A program made the position numbers and the translations under genes. A model generated the notes under the pieces. That model saw nothing but the letters and a program-made list of their open reading frames with translations. It ran no database searches and had not been told where the DNA came from. This document shows positions 8,688-18,349 of a DNA stretch of 64,000 nucleotides, one piece after another (within the stretch, counting starts at the first letter, position 1; every line of letters starts with the position of its first letter). Origin of the DNA: Streptomyces sp. Root1304 (lineage in GTDB: Bacteria > Actinomycetota > Actinomycetes > Streptomycetales > Streptomycetaceae). The stretch lies in the NCBI RefSeq assembly GCF_001426405.1, contig NZ_LMEP01000005.1, forward strand, positions 275,046 through 339,045, in the 5' to 3' direction.

Positions 8688-9896
8688 TCAGCCGGCGCCG
8701 ACCGTGGGAGTGGCCGCGTACTGCGGGAAGAGGGCCTGGATGGCCACGGCCGCGCCGCCGCGGGCCCACTCCTCCCAGGGGAGCGGCCGGAGCGACAGCG
8801 GGCACCGGGCCGCGGTGCCGAAGACCTGAGCGGCGTACGCGTCCTGGATGTGACGGCCGACCAGGTCGTAGGCGTCGACCCCTTCACCGCTGACGACGAC
8901 CCGCTCGGGTCCGATGACGTTGACGAGTGCGGCGATGCCGGTCCCGATGGCGTTCCCGGCTCGGGCGAAGGCCTCGCGCGCCGTCTCGTGGCCGTCGCGG
9001 GCCATCCGCACGACCTCGTCGAACGTGAGGTGTGCGTTCGCGGTGTCGTGGCGGACCCGGGCGCGGATCGCGTCGGTCGAGGCGATGGCCTCGACGCAGC
9101 CGCGGGCCCCGCACCGGCAGCGCGGACCGGTCGGGTCGACGCAGATGTGTCCCACCTCGCCGGCGACTCCGTAGGCGCCCCTGAGCAGGCGCCCGTTGAC
9201 GACGAGGGCGGATCCGATACCCGCGCCGATGGTGACCAGCGCGAAGTATCCGGTGCCGATGCCTTCGCCGAACCAGTGCTCGGCGACGGTGAGGGCCCGG
9301 ACGTCGTTCTCGACGGTGACCGACAGACCGGTGGCAGCGGTGAGGAGTTCGGCGAGCGGGACGTCCCGCCAGCCGAGGAGTCCCGAGTGGCGGAGCCGTC
9401 CGCCGTCGCGGTCCACGTCTCCGTTGACCGCGACACCGAGGTGACGCGTACGGTCCCGGAAAGCCGGTCCGCTGTCAAGGAGTTCGTCGACGAGTTCGGC
9501 GACGAGCGGGGCGACGGCCTCGGGGGTGCACGCGCCCAGCGGGCGTACGGCCGTGGCCCGGACGCCGGCCCGCAGGTCGCAGACGGCGCCGAACAGCTGG
9601 TCGACGCTGATCTTCAGGCCGATGAAGTACTCCCGGTCGGGGTCGACCGCGAGCGGGTTGACCGGGCGGCCCGCGCCGGGTGCGGTGCGCTCCGGCGGCA
9701 GTTCGTACAGGTAGCCGTCGTCGATGAGGGGCCTGGCGGCCTTGGTGACGGCGGTCGATGAGAGTCCCGTGCGCCGCGCCAGTTCCACTCGGCTGAGCGG
9801 TCCTTCGGCGAGGAGCAGGGCGAGCACCGCGGTCTCGGCGGGTGCGGTGACCAAGGGCTGCGGGGGAGGTCGAAACACGCTAGAAACGTAGAGCAA
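8688..9896 (-). CDS. ROK-family transcriptional repressor
   Basis: 402 residues. An N-terminal winged helix (E-L-A-R-R-T-G-L-S-S-T-A-V-T, about residues 38-55) is followed by a ROK sugar-kinase-like domain with the zinc-binding motif C-x-C-G-x-x-G-C-x-E (C-R-C-G-A-R-G-C-V-E). The protein is a DNA-binding repressor responding to a sugar ligand. I accept the TTG at 9896, since a GGAAG site lies 8-12 bp upstream. It lies between the importer operon and the divergent GH36 gene, so it most likely controls this whole glycan locus. Confidence 0.9.
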   Translation of the reverse strand: MLYVSSVFRPPPQPLVTAPAETAVLALLLAEGPLSRVELARRTGLSSTAVTKAARPLIDDGYLYELPPERTAPGAGRPVNPLAVDPDREYFIGLKISVDQLFGAVCDLRAGVRATAVRPLGACTPEAVAPLVAELVDELLDSGPAFRDRTRHLGVAVNGDVDRDGGRLRHSGLLGWRDVPLAELLTAATGLSVTVENDVRALTVAEHWFGEGIGTGYFALVTIGAGIGSALVVNGRLLRGAYGVAGEVGHICVDPTGPRCRCGARGCVEAIASTDAIRARVRHDTANAHLTFDEVVRMARDGHETAREAFARAGNAIGTGIAALVNVIGPERVVVSGEGVDAYDLVGRHIQDAYAAQVFGTAARCPLSLRPLPWEEWARGGAAVAIQALFPQYAATPTVGAG

Positions 9897-9935
9897 ATAA
9901 ATAACTTCTTCCAGTATTGATTTACGAGTTGGGCG
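9885..9935. promoter_or_regulatory. AT-rich divergent control region of the ROK and GH36 genes
   Basis: This is a striking AT-rich island (AAATAAATAACTT and TATTGATTTA) inside very GC-rich DNA. It covers the 5' end of the ROK gene and the start of the 160-bp gap before the alpha-galactosidase gene. ROK operators are typically AT-rich, so autoregulation and control of the GH36 gene from here is plausible. No defined operator was resolved. Confidence 0.4.
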
Positions 9936-10056
9936 GGCCCTACGCTCGGGGCCGCCTCCGTGCCCACTCCGGGGACGCCTCCGTCACGGCGCCGTCTTCG
10001 CGTCATACGGCCCTGGAACCAAGCCTGTTACTCCACGCACGACAGGGGACCCATCC

Positions 10057-12192
10057 GTGCTCGCCACGCTCCCGCCCGTCACCTTCGACCCCCAACTCGG
10101 CCTGGCGGTCCTGCGCACGCCGAACAGCCTGTACGCGCTCCGCATCGGCGCCGACGGCAGCCCCCGGCACCTGTACTGGGGGGCGCCGCTCGACGCGCTC
10201 TCCCTCGCCGCGCTCCCCGAGGCGGTCTCCCCCGCCGACAGCAGCTTCGAGGCCGACGCCGCCCCGGACGAACTCGCGCCGCAGACCGGGGCGCGCTTCG
10301 GTCCCGCCGGACTCCAGGTCCGCTTCGCCGACGGCACCCGCGGCGCCCAGTGGCGGTTCGCCGGCCACTCCGTCGGAGGAGTGGCCGGAGGGGACCTCCG
10401 GCTGGTCCTGGAGGACCGGCACCGTCCCCTGCGGGCCGAACTCCACTACCGGGTACGGCCCGACACGGACGTCGTGGAGCGCTGGACGGAACTGACCCAC
10501 ACCGGGGACGCGGACGGCCCCCCGGACCCGGTCACCGTCGGCCGGCTGGACTCGGCGTCCTGGACCGCTCCCCCGCTGGCCGACTACCGGCTCAGCCATC
10601 TGGTCGGCGGCTGGAACAGCGAGTTCCAGCTCCAGCGCGACCGACTGCCCGTCGCGGAGACCGTGCTGACGAGCCGTCGCGGGATCACCGGTCACCACGC
10701 GAGCCCCTGGCTGGCGGTCGACGACGGCTCCGCAGCCGAGGAGCACGGTGAGGTGTGGAGCACCGCGCTCGCCTGGAGCGGGAGCTGGCGCGTCACGGTC
10801 CAACGCGACCCGGTCGGCCGCACCACCTGGACCGGTGGCTTCGGTCACGAGGGGATCAGCTGGACGCTGCGGCCCGGCGAGAGCCTCCGCACTCCGGTGT
10901 ACGCGGGCCTGTACTCCCCCGACGGCTTCGGCGGCACCAGTCGCGGCTGGCACCGGTACGTCAGCGGGCACGTCCTGCCGGAGCCCGAGCGGGACCGGCC
11001 GGTGCTCTACAACTCCTGGGAAGCCACCGGATTCGACGTCGACGAGGCCGGTCAGATCCGGCTGGCGCACCTGGCCGCCGGCGTCGGCGCCGAACTCTTC
11101 GTCCTGGACGACGGCTGGTTCGGCACCCGCGGCGACGACCGCTCCGGGCTCGGCGACTGGACCCCCCGCCCCGAAGCCTTCCCGAACGGGCTGCGTCCGC
11201 TCGCCGACGAGGTGCACCGCCTGGGCATGGACTTCGGGCTCTGGGTGGAACCGGAGATGGTCAACCCCGACAGCGAGCTGTACCGGGCCCATCCGGACTG
11301 GGTCCTGAACTCCCCCCGGCTGGACGCCACGGAGCTGCGCAACCAGCTGGTGCTGAACTTCGCCCGGCCCGAGGTCGAGGAGTGGGCGCTCACGACCCTG
11401 GACGGGCTCGTCACCGCCCATGGCGTCGACTGGCTCAAGTGGGACGCCAACCGCGCCTTCACCGAGGCCGGCTGGGACGGCCACCCCGACCCCGACCGCC
11501 TCTGGATCGACCACACCCGGGCCGTCCACCGGATCATGGACCGGCTCCGCGCCGCGCACCCGGGTCTGCGCATCGAGGCCTGCGCGGGCGGCGGCGGGCG
11601 GGTCGACCTCGGCATGCTCGCCCGTACCGACCAGGCCTGGACCTCGGACAACACCGACCCCGTCGACCGGATCGGCATCCAGCACGGCTTCGGCCAGCTC
11701 TTCCCCGCGCGGGCGATGGCCGCCTGGGTCACCGACAGCCCCAACGTCGCCACCGGCCGCCGCACCCCGCTGCGCTTCCGCTTCCACGTCTCCATGGCCG
11801 GCGCGCTGGGACTCGGCGGGGACCTCACCTCCTGGTCCGAGGAGGAGCTCGCGGAGACCGCCGAACTCGTCGCCCTCTACAAGCGGATCCGCCCGCTCGT
11901 CCAGCGCGGGCAGCAGTACCGCGTCACCCCGCCGGGACCGGTGACCGCCGTCCACTACGCGGCACCCGACGACAGCGAGCACGCGGTCCTGGTCTGGCGC
12001 CCCACCACCCGCTTCGGCCACCGGCCCGAGCCGGTGCGGCTGCCGGCGCTCGACCCCGGGGCGCGGTACCTCGACCTGGACCTCGACCGCGAGTACAGCG
12101 GAGCGGTCCTGGTCCTCCAAGGCCTCGATCCCCGGCTTCCCGCCGGCGACTACGCCAGCAGTGTGATCCGGCTCCGCCGCGTCGCTCCCTGA
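10057..12192 (+). CDS. Glycoside hydrolase family 36 alpha-galactosidase
   Basis: 711 residues, the usual GH36 length. An N-terminal beta-supersandwich is followed by the barrel with D-D-G-W-F-G, the nucleophile Asp in W-L-K-W-D-A-N-R and the acid/base Asp in W-T-S-D-N-T-D-P. A C-terminal beta domain completes the enzyme. It removes terminal alpha-galactose from oligosaccharides in the cytosol (no signal peptide). The start is GTG at 10057 after an AGGGGAC ribosome site. It is divergent from the ROK regulator and is followed by a strong hairpin, so it is a single-gene unit probably induced with the importer. Confidence 0.94.
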   Translation: MLATLPPVTFDPQLGLAVLRTPNSLYALRIGADGSPRHLYWGAPLDALSLAALPEAVSPADSSFEADAAPDELAPQTGARFGPAGLQVRFADGTRGAQWRFAGHSVGGVAGGDLRLVLEDRHRPLRAELHYRVRPDTDVVERWTELTHTGDADGPPDPVTVGRLDSASWTAPPLADYRLSHLVGGWNSEFQLQRDRLPVAETVLTSRRGITGHHASPWLAVDDGSAAEEHGEVWSTALAWSGSWRVTVQRDPVGRTTWTGGFGHEGISWTLRPGESLRTPVYAGLYSPDGFGGTSRGWHRYVSGHVLPEPERDRPVLYNSWEATGFDVDEAGQIRLAHLAAGVGAELFVLDDGWFGTRGDDRSGLGDWTPRPEAFPNGLRPLADEVHRLGMDFGLWVEPEMVNPDSELYRAHPDWVLNSPRLDATELRNQLVLNFARPEVEEWALTTLDGLVTAHGVDWLKWDANRAFTEAGWDGHPDPDRLWIDHTRAVHRIMDRLRAAHPGLRIEACAGGGGRVDLGMLARTDQAWTSDNTDPVDRIGIQHGFGQLFPARAMAAWVTDSPNVATGRRTPLRFRFHVSMAGALGLGGDLTSWSEEELAETAELVALYKRIRPLVQRGQQYRVTPPGPVTAVHYAAPDDSEHAVLVWRPTTRFGHRPEPVRLPALDPGARYLDLDLDREYSGAVLVLQGLDPRLPAGDYASSVIRLRRVAP

Positions 12193-12210
12193 GCACGACG
12201 CCCTCCGGCG

Positions 12211-12246
12211 GGTGTGCGGCGGGCGGGCAACAGGCTGCCGCACACC
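12211..12246 (+). terminator. Hairpin after the alpha-galactosidase gene
   Basis: A perfect 10-bp stem (GGTGTGCGGC, 12211-12220, with 12237-12246) and a 16-nt loop lie 18 bp after the stop codon. No T-run follows, which is common in Streptomyces. Confidence 0.6.
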
Positions 12247-12304
12247 TCATCCCCTCGCCCATCCCCCAACGCCCTTCCCTTCCCACGACACCCTGGACCG
12301 GATC

Positions 12305-13159
12305 ATGAACACCGCCACGGACACCGCTCGCGTACTGGTGATCGGCATCGACGGCGTACGCCTCGACCTGCTCCCCGCACTGGACACCCCCCACCTCGAC
12401 GGCATCGCCCGCGCGGGGTTCCTGGCACCGGTCGAGGTGGACGCCGTGACGCCGACGATGTCCGGCCCGTGCTGGACCACGATCGTCACCGGCGTCGGCG
12501 TCACCAAGCACGGCGTGTGGGCCAACCGCCTCGACGGCAACCGGCTCGACGTGTTCCCCGACTTCACCACCCGCCTCGCCGCCGAGTGCGGGCTGCGGAC
12601 CTTCGCCGTCGGAGGGTGGGCGCCGCTCTTCATGGCGCAGCAGGGCGGCCCGCTCTTCGTCGCTCCCACCCGGCTCGGCTACGTCGCTCCCCGCGAGGAC
12701 ACCCCCGAGGCGTGGGAGGAGGTGGACGAGCGGGTGACCGTCGAGGCGGAGCACCTGCTCGGCCTGGACGAGGAGCTGCACGCCGGCTTCGTCTACCTCG
12801 GCGCCGTCGACGAGACCGCCCACTTCCTGGGCTGCGACGTGGAGTACCGCCGGTCGATCGAGGCGGCGGACCGGCGTCTGGGGCGCATCCTCGCGGCCGT
12901 GCGCGAGCGCCCCGGCCACGCGGCGGAGCAGTGGACGGTCATCGTGGTGACGGACCACGGCCACCGTGACGAGGGCGGCCACGGCGGGCGCAGCGCCCTG
13001 GAGCGCACGGCCTGGATCGCCGCGTCCGGGCCGGGCCTGACCCCCGGCGCGGTCCCGTCGGCCCTGCACCACGCGGACGTCGCCGCCCATGTCTACACGG
13101 CGCTCGGCATCGCGCCGGACCCGCACTGGACCCTGGACGGCACGGCTTTCACGGCGTGA
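12305..13159 (+). CDS. Alkaline phosphatase-superfamily phosphodiesterase/nucleotide pyrophosphatase
   Basis: 284 residues from the ATG at 12305; the longer frame upstream is Pro/His-rich junk spanning the terminator. The N-terminus has the metal-binding I-G-I-D-G-V motif, then the nucleophile region T-P-T-M-S-G-P-C-W-T-T, and further on the metal ligands in V-T-D-H-G-H-R-D-E-G-G-H-G-G. This pattern fits the type I phosphodiesterase/nucleotide pyrophosphatase family. No signal peptide is visible from this start. The substrate is unknown and the gene stands alone. Confidence 0.85.
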   Translation: MNTATDTARVLVIGIDGVRLDLLPALDTPHLDGIARAGFLAPVEVDAVTPTMSGPCWTTIVTGVGVTKHGVWANRLDGNRLDVFPDFTTRLAAECGLRTFAVGGWAPLFMAQQGGPLFVAPTRLGYVAPREDTPEAWEEVDERVTVEAEHLLGLDEELHAGFVYLGAVDETAHFLGCDVEYRRSIEAADRRLGRILAAVRERPGHAAEQWTVIVVTDHGHRDEGGHGGRSALERTAWIAASGPGLTPGAVPSALHHADVAAHVYTALGIAPDPHWTLDGTAFTA

Positions 13160-13342
13160 CCAACTCACCCATCAGGCGGATCATAGGACTGACGGACACT
13201 TCCTGGAGAGGCGTGGCCGGGCACAGGGCGTGGCCGGGCACGTACGCACCGACCGCAGGGGTCGCCATGACCGATCCACCGGCAGGCGTCGCATCCGCCG
13301 TGTCCACGAACCCCCGCTGTGACCTCGCAGAGGTGATCGACC

Positions 13343-14347
13343 GTGTCGCCCACCGACCCCACCCGAACCCTCGTGGCGTCGCTCGTCGATGACGCCGTGA
13401 CCGCGCCCTCGATGCACAACGCACAACCGTGGGCCTTCGTGCACCGCGCGGCCGCGGACGTCCTCGAACTGCACGGCGACCCCACCCGCGAGATGCCGCG
13501 TGAGGATCCCGACCACCGCGCGCTCCATCTCGGCTGCGGGGCCGCCCTCCTCGGTCTGCGGGTCGCCGCCGCGCACCGGGGGCTGCACGCGGACGTCCGT
13601 CTCCTGCCCGAGCCGGAGGACCCCTGGCACCTGGCGGACGTACGGCTCACCGGCGCCCGGCCCGAGGAGACGGCGGCGGAGGACGAGGCGCTGGCCGCGC
13701 TCGCGCCGGCGCTGCGGGAGCGGCACACCAGCCGGCATCCCTTCACCGAGGAGCGCGTCCCCGCGGAGATCCTCGACGAGCTGCGGGCGGCGGCCGTCCT
13801 GGAGGGCTGCCGACTGGTCGTACCGGGCGCCTGGCACACCGACGCCGTGCTGGGCCTGGTCCACGTGGCGGAGCTGTTCGAGGCCGCGGACGCGGCGGTA
13901 CGCGCGGAGATCGCGGCCTGGACGCGCACGGGCGATGCCGGTGACCCCGCGGAGGGTCAGGGAATCCCCTCGTACGCCCTCGGGCCGCGGCAGTTCGACG
14001 TCACCTCACCGGTACGGGACTTCGACACCGCGCGCCGGGTGACGGGCCGCGCCTCGGTGCCCTTCGAGAAGCATCCCCAGATCTCCCTGCTCTGCACGGT
14101 CGAGGACACACCGGGGCAGTGGCTGGCGGCGGGGCAGGCGATGCAGCGGGTGCTGCTCCAGGCGACGCTGGACGGGTTGTCCACCTCGCTGATGTCCCAG
14201 CCCCTCGAATGGCCGGAGCTCCGCACCCTCGTCAGGGATCCGGAGTCGCCCACGGGCTTCGTGCACATGGTGTTCCGCTTCGGATACGGCCCGGCCGGCC
14301 GGGCCACGCCACGCCGCCCCGCGGCGGAGGTGCTCACCTTCGCCTGA
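13343..14347 (+). CDS. Acg-type nitroreductase-fold FMN protein
   Basis: 334 residues starting at GTG 13343. The N-terminus (A-P-S-M-H-N-A-Q-P-W) is the FMN-contact signature of the Acg/Rv3131 branch of the nitroreductase family, which consists of a fused pair of nitroreductase-like halves. In mycobacteria such proteins are induced under hypoxia and bind FMN without clear oxidoreductase activity. The gene stands alone between the phosphodiesterase and permease genes, and its role here is unknown. Confidence 0.85.
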   Translation: MSPTDPTRTLVASLVDDAVTAPSMHNAQPWAFVHRAAADVLELHGDPTREMPREDPDHRALHLGCGAALLGLRVAAAHRGLHADVRLLPEPEDPWHLADVRLTGARPEETAAEDEALAALAPALRERHTSRHPFTEERVPAEILDELRAAAVLEGCRLVVPGAWHTDAVLGLVHVAELFEAADAAVRAEIAAWTRTGDAGDPAEGQGIPSYALGPRQFDVTSPVRDFDTARRVTGRASVPFEKHPQISLLCTVEDTPGQWLAAGQAMQRVLLQATLDGLSTSLMSQPLEWPELRTLVRDPESPTGFVHMVFRFGYGPAGRATPRRPAAEVLTFA

Positions 14348-14515
14348 CCCGGTGACCGGAGGGGCACGGCGGGTCCGACGATCACCGGATGTGAATTCTT
14401 CCATTCAGAGGCTTGATACCTGTTCGATGCCATGCGAGATTCGGGCGCACGCAGCGCGGTTCAGCGTCTGCGGTTCGTCCGGACACGCCGGAATCGTCGC
14501 GGGAGAGGTCTCCAC

Positions 14516-15961
14516 ATGCCGGTCCAGCACACCCCCGGGGAGCGACTCTCGATGGAGACGCGCACCATCGAGGTCATTCCCGACGCAGAGCGGCACGGCA
14601 CACCGCGCAGCCAGTTCACGCTGTGGTTCGGCGCCAACATGCAGATCACCGCGATCGTCGACGGCGCGCTGTCCGTCGTCTTCGGCGCCGACGCCCTGTG
14701 GGCGATACCCGCGCTGCTCATCGGCAATGTGCTCGGCGGCATCGTGATGGCGCTGCACTCCGCGCAGGGCCCCCGGCTCGGCGTCCCGCAGATGATCTCC
14801 AGCCGCGCGCAGTTCGGCGTCCACGGCGCGGTCCTGCCGCTGCTGCTCGTGATCCTCATGTACCTCGGTTTCGCCGCGACCGGCAGCGTCCTGGCCGGCC
14901 AGGCGCTGTCCGAGATGCTGCACATCGACAACACGGACGCCGGGATCCTCGTCTTCGGCGCGCTGACGGCCGTGGTCGCGGTCACGGGCTACCGGCTCAT
15001 CCACATCGCGGGGCGCGTCGCCACCGTCGTCGGCGTCGCCGGGCTCGGCTATCTGCTGGTGCGGCTGTTCACCCAGTACGACGTCGGCGCGCACGTCGGG
15101 AACAAGGGCTTCGAGGCGGCCACCTTCCTCCTCGCCGTGGGGCTCGGCGCCGGCTGGCAGCTGACCTTCGGCCCGTACGTCGCCGACTACTCGCGCTACC
15201 TGCCGCGCGACACCAGCACCCGCGCGACGTTCTGGTCCACGTTCGCGGGCTCCGTCATCGGGTCCCAGTGGGCGATGACGCTGGGCGCGCTCACCGCCGC
15301 CGTCGCCGGCAAGACCTTCCTCAGCGACCAGGTGGGCTTCCTCGGCGATCTGGCCGGGCCCGCGGTCCTTGCGTTCCTCGTCTATCTGGTGATCGTGGTC
15401 GGCAAGCTGACGGTCAACTGCCTGAACGCGTACGGCGGGTTCATGTCGATCCTGACGACCGTCACCGCGTTCGACGGCCGCTCGCGCATCTCGGCCGCCG
15501 CCCGTGCCGCCTACATCATCGGTTTCACCGCGGTGTCGATGGTCATCGCGCTGGCCGCAAGCGACGACTTCCTGAACAACTTCAAGAACTTCGTGCTCCT
15601 GATCCTGATGGTGTTCACCCCGTGGAGCGCGATCAACCTGGTCGACTACTACCTGGTCTCGCGCGAGCGCGTCGACATCCCCGCCCTGTACGACCCGGAC
15701 GGCCGGTACGGCCGCTGGAACGTCACCGCTCTGACCTGTTACGTCGTGGGCGTCGCCGTCCAGATCCCGTTCCTGGCCACCAAGCTGTACACCGGCGCGC
15801 TCACGAAGCGGCTCGACGGCGCCGACATCTCGTGGATCGTGGGTCTGGTGGTCACCGCGGCGCTGTACTGGGTGTGGGTGCGGCGCACCGCCGACCCGCC
15901 CGCCGAGACCGTGCACCCGGCCGTCGCCGAGGGCAGCGGTACGGCCGCGCCCGTCGGCTGA
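14516..15961 (+). CDS. NCS1-family nucleobase permease (cytosine/purine type)
   Basis: 481 residues from ATG 14516, with about twelve membrane segments. The first segments carry F-T-L-W-F-G-A-N-M-Q-I-T, a close match to the NCS1 (CodB/PucI-like) TM1 pattern. Later G-G-F-M-S and W-S-A-I-N-L-V-D-Y-Y signatures (substrate and cation sites) are also typical. It imports nucleobases or related heterocycles with H+ or Na+. A longer Arg-rich extension upstream of 14516 is possible in frame but lacks family similarity. Confidence 0.88.
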   Translation: MPVQHTPGERLSMETRTIEVIPDAERHGTPRSQFTLWFGANMQITAIVDGALSVVFGADALWAIPALLIGNVLGGIVMALHSAQGPRLGVPQMISSRAQFGVHGAVLPLLLVILMYLGFAATGSVLAGQALSEMLHIDNTDAGILVFGALTAVVAVTGYRLIHIAGRVATVVGVAGLGYLLVRLFTQYDVGAHVGNKGFEAATFLLAVGLGAGWQLTFGPYVADYSRYLPRDTSTRATFWSTFAGSVIGSQWAMTLGALTAAVAGKTFLSDQVGFLGDLAGPAVLAFLVYLVIVVGKLTVNCLNAYGGFMSILTTVTAFDGRSRISAAARAAYIIGFTAVSMVIALAASDDFLNNFKNFVLLILMVFTPWSAINLVDYYLVSRERVDIPALYDPDGRYGRWNVTALTCYVVGVAVQIPFLATKLYTGALTKRLDGADISWIVGLVVTAALYWVWVRRTADPPAETVHPAVAEGSGTAAPVG

Positions 15962-15968
15962 CCCGTAC

Positions 15969-16538
15969 TCACCCCACGGGCGCGACATCCGCCCACAGGG
16001 CGTCGGCGTCGGGCGAGAGCGGTACGACCGCCCCGCCCGGCGCGTCGTCCACCCCGTCCCACCAGACGCCCTGGCCCGCGGTCATGACGTGTCCGTCGGC
16101 CTCCGTGCGCCAGCGCCCGCGCAGTACGTGGAGCACCCCGGCGTGCCCGACGGGCGGGACGACCGGTCCGGCGACCCGCTCCACCCGGGCCGCCCCGCGT
16201 CCGCGCCGCACCATGATGTTGAGCACCCGGCAGGCGCCGCCCGGCAGTTCGGCGGAGAGGGCGAGGTCGCCGGAGAACGCGAAGGGCTCTCCGGGCCGCG
16301 CCAGCAGCCGGTCGAAGACACCGGTGGAGGTCAGCCGCACGCCGTCGCCCGCGAGGAGGGTCAGCGTCCGGTCGACCCCGGGGAACTCCGAGAACGGCCC
16401 GCCCCGGTCGATGTCGGCGATGCTGGCCCGCCACTCGAAGGCCTCGGCGCCCTCAGGCCGCGAGACGATCTCCCGGGTGGCGCCCCCGCCGTTGCGCCAC
16501 CGTCCCGCCGCGAGCGTCTCGACGTCGAAGTGGCTCAT
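15969..16538 (-). CDS. HutD/Ves-like cupin protein
   Basis: 189 residues with the HutD start pattern (W-R-N-G-G-G-A-T-R-E-I) and R-A-S-I-A-D-I, R-T-L-T-L-L-x-G-D-G-V. HutD proteins have a double cupin fold and accompany histidine-utilisation genes in some bacteria; their biochemical activity is not settled. No hut genes are seen here. The gene ends 8 bp from the converging NCS1 permease gene. Confidence 0.82.
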   Translation of the reverse strand: MSHFDVETLAAGRWRNGGGATREIVSRPEGAEAFEWRASIADIDRGGPFSEFPGVDRTLTLLAGDGVRLTSTGVFDRLLARPGEPFAFSGDLALSAELPGGACRVLNIMVRRGRGAARVERVAGPVVPPVGHAGVLHVLRGRWRTEADGHVMTAGQGVWWDGVDDAPGGAVVPLSPDADALWADVAPVG

Positions 16539-16719
16539 ACGGGCTCCTGTGCTGCGTGCGGTACGGGGCGGGGCCCGGCCGGTTCGGCGGCGGGTCGCCC
16601 ACGCCGTGGGTCCGGCGGACGAAGTCTATGCGGCCCGCCCCGGCCCGGTGGCGGCGGGAGGCCGGGCCCGTACCGTCCGGTCCCCGGACCGCCGGGCGAG
16701 CGCGCCGGGTCGACCGGAG

Positions 16720-16741
16720 CGGCGGCTCGTCCGAGCCGCCG
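16720..16741 (-). terminator. Hairpin downstream of the minimal PKS operon
   Basis: A 10-bp perfect inverted repeat (CGGCGGCTCG, 16720-16729, and 16732-16741) lies 57 bp after the ACP stop on the minus strand. It marks the probable left boundary of the biosynthetic cluster. Confidence 0.55.
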
Positions 16742-16797
16742 CCCTCGGCACCCTCCCCCGGTGGACCGGGAGGGCGCCGCCCGGGTCGGTCCTGGTG

Positions 16798-17052
16798 TCA
16801 GACGGCGGTCAGGATGCGGTTGACGAGGGTGGTGAGTTCGGCCGGGGTCCTGGCGTCGGCGAACTCCTCCTCGTCGATGGTCACCCCGAAGTCCCGTTCC
16901 AGCCTGCTCAGGGTCTCCAGCATGGCCAGGGAGTCGTAGCCGAGCGAGGCGAACTCGACCTCCTCGGGGCGCCGGTCGGTCTCGATCGCCTCGCCGTCGC
17001 CTGCGCACTCGCGCATGATCTCCATCAGCCTGTCGGTCGTCAGCCGGTCCAT
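16798..17052 (-). CDS. Type II PKS acyl carrier protein
   Basis: 84 residues from ATG 17052. The phosphopantetheine attachment Ser is in L-G-Y-D-S-L (Ser41), with the usual helix II continuation A-M-L-E-T. The charge and length are standard for aromatic polyketide ACPs. I prefer ATG 17052 over GTG 17061 because the AGGAG site would be only about 1 bp from the GTG. It is third in the KS-alpha/CLF/ACP operon, the canonical order of a minimal type II PKS. Confidence 0.95.
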   Translation of the reverse strand: MDRLTTDRLMEIMRECAGDGEAIETDRRPEEVEFASLGYDSLAMLETLSRLERDFGVTIDEEEFADARTPAELTTLVNRILTAV

Positions 17053-17125
17053 GATCGTCACGTCTCCTGTCGGGGGGGGGTGGGTGCGAGGTGGATGGGT
17101 CGCGGTGGGTGGGGCACGGGAGGGT

Positions 17126-18349
17126 TCAGGACGGGGCCGTGACGACCAGGGCCGAGTTGAACCCGCCCCGGCCCCGGGCGAGGATCAGCGCCGTGGTGAG
17201 CGGGGCCCGGCGCGGGCTCGTCACCAGGTCGAGGGTGTGGTCCGGCAGCGGGCGCGGGACGTGCACGGTCGGCGGGATGACGCCCTCGCGCAGTGCCAGG
17301 AGGGCCGTGGCCACGTCGAGGGCGGGGCCTCCGGCGCCCAGTCGGCCGGTCATGGTCTTGGGCGCGGTGACCGGGACGCCGTGCGGGCCGAAGAGGGTGC
17401 GCAGCGCGTCGGCCTCGACGGCGTCCTCCTCGGGGGTGCCCGCCGCGTCCGCGAAGACCACGTCGATCTCCTCGGGTCCGAGTCCCGCGTCGTCGAGGGC
17501 GCTCCGGGCGGCCCGGACGAGGTTCGGGGAACGGCCGGAGCGGGGCGGCGGGTCGAAGGCGGTGCCGTACCCCACGACCCGGCCGTACCGCCGGTGAGCG
17601 CCGCGCGCCCGCGCGGACTCCTCGCTCTCCAGGACGAGCAGGGCGCCGCCCTCCCCGGGCACGTACCCGGCGGCCCCGGAGGCGAAGGGCCGGTAGGCCA
17701 GGGCGGGATCGGACTCCCGGCTCATCCGGTCGCCGGAGAGGTGGGCCACCCAGCCCCAGGGGCAGAGCGATCCGTCGACGGCGCCGGCGAGCACCATCGG
17801 CTGTCCCCGGCGCAGCTGCCTCCGGGCCTGCCCGAGGACGTCGAGGCCGCCGGCCTGCTCGGTGACCAGCGACCCGGCCGGGCCGCGCAGCCCGTGGCGG
17901 ATGGAGACCTGGCCGGTGTTGACCGCGTAGAACCAGGCGAAGGACTGGTAGGCGCTGACGTACTCGGGTCCCCGGTCCCACAGGTTCTGCAGCTCCCGGT
18001 GTCCGAACTCGAAGCCGCCCGCCGTGGCCGCGGTGACGACGCCCACCCCGTACTCGGGGAGCCGCCCGGGGTCGAAACCGGCGTCCGCGAGGGCCCAGTC
18101 GGAGGCCACGAGGGCCATCCGGGTCATGTGGTCGGTCTGGGGCAGGAGCCTGCTGGGCAGGTGCTCCTCCGGGACGAAGTCCGCGACCTCGCCGGCCAGG
18201 CGGCTGGGGTAGCCCGCCGCGTCGAAGCGGGTGACGGGGCCGATCGCCGACGTGCCGGCCAGGGTGTTCTTCCAGTGGGCGTCGTGACCGAGGCCGGTGG
18301 GGGCCAGCAGCCCGATCCCGGTGACCACCGTGTCCGTGTCCGCGCTCAC
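17126..18349 (-). CDS. Type II PKS chain-length factor (KS-beta)
   Basis: 407 residues with a ketosynthase fold. The active-site Cys is replaced by Gln (T-E-Q-A-G-G, Gln165), the hallmark of chain-length factors. It pairs with KS-alpha to make the poly-beta-keto chain and sets its length; I cannot assign the length from sequence alone. The GTG start at 18349 overlaps the KS-alpha stop as GTGA, the usual translational coupling of this pair. The much longer frame that continues upstream is only an out-of-frame reading of KS-alpha. Confidence 0.96.
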   Translation of the reverse strand: MSADTDTVVTGIGLLAPTGLGHDAHWKNTLAGTSAIGPVTRFDAAGYPSRLAGEVADFVPEEHLPSRLLPQTDHMTRMALVASDWALADAGFDPGRLPEYGVGVVTAATAGGFEFGHRELQNLWDRGPEYVSAYQSFAWFYAVNTGQVSIRHGLRGPAGSLVTEQAGGLDVLGQARRQLRRGQPMVLAGAVDGSLCPWGWVAHLSGDRMSRESDPALAYRPFASGAAGYVPGEGGALLVLESEESARARGAHRRYGRVVGYGTAFDPPPRSGRSPNLVRAARSALDDAGLGPEEIDVVFADAAGTPEEDAVEADALRTLFGPHGVPVTAPKTMTGRLGAGGPALDVATALLALREGVIPPTVHVPRPLPDHTLDLVTSPRRAPLTTALILARGRGGFNSALVVTAPS

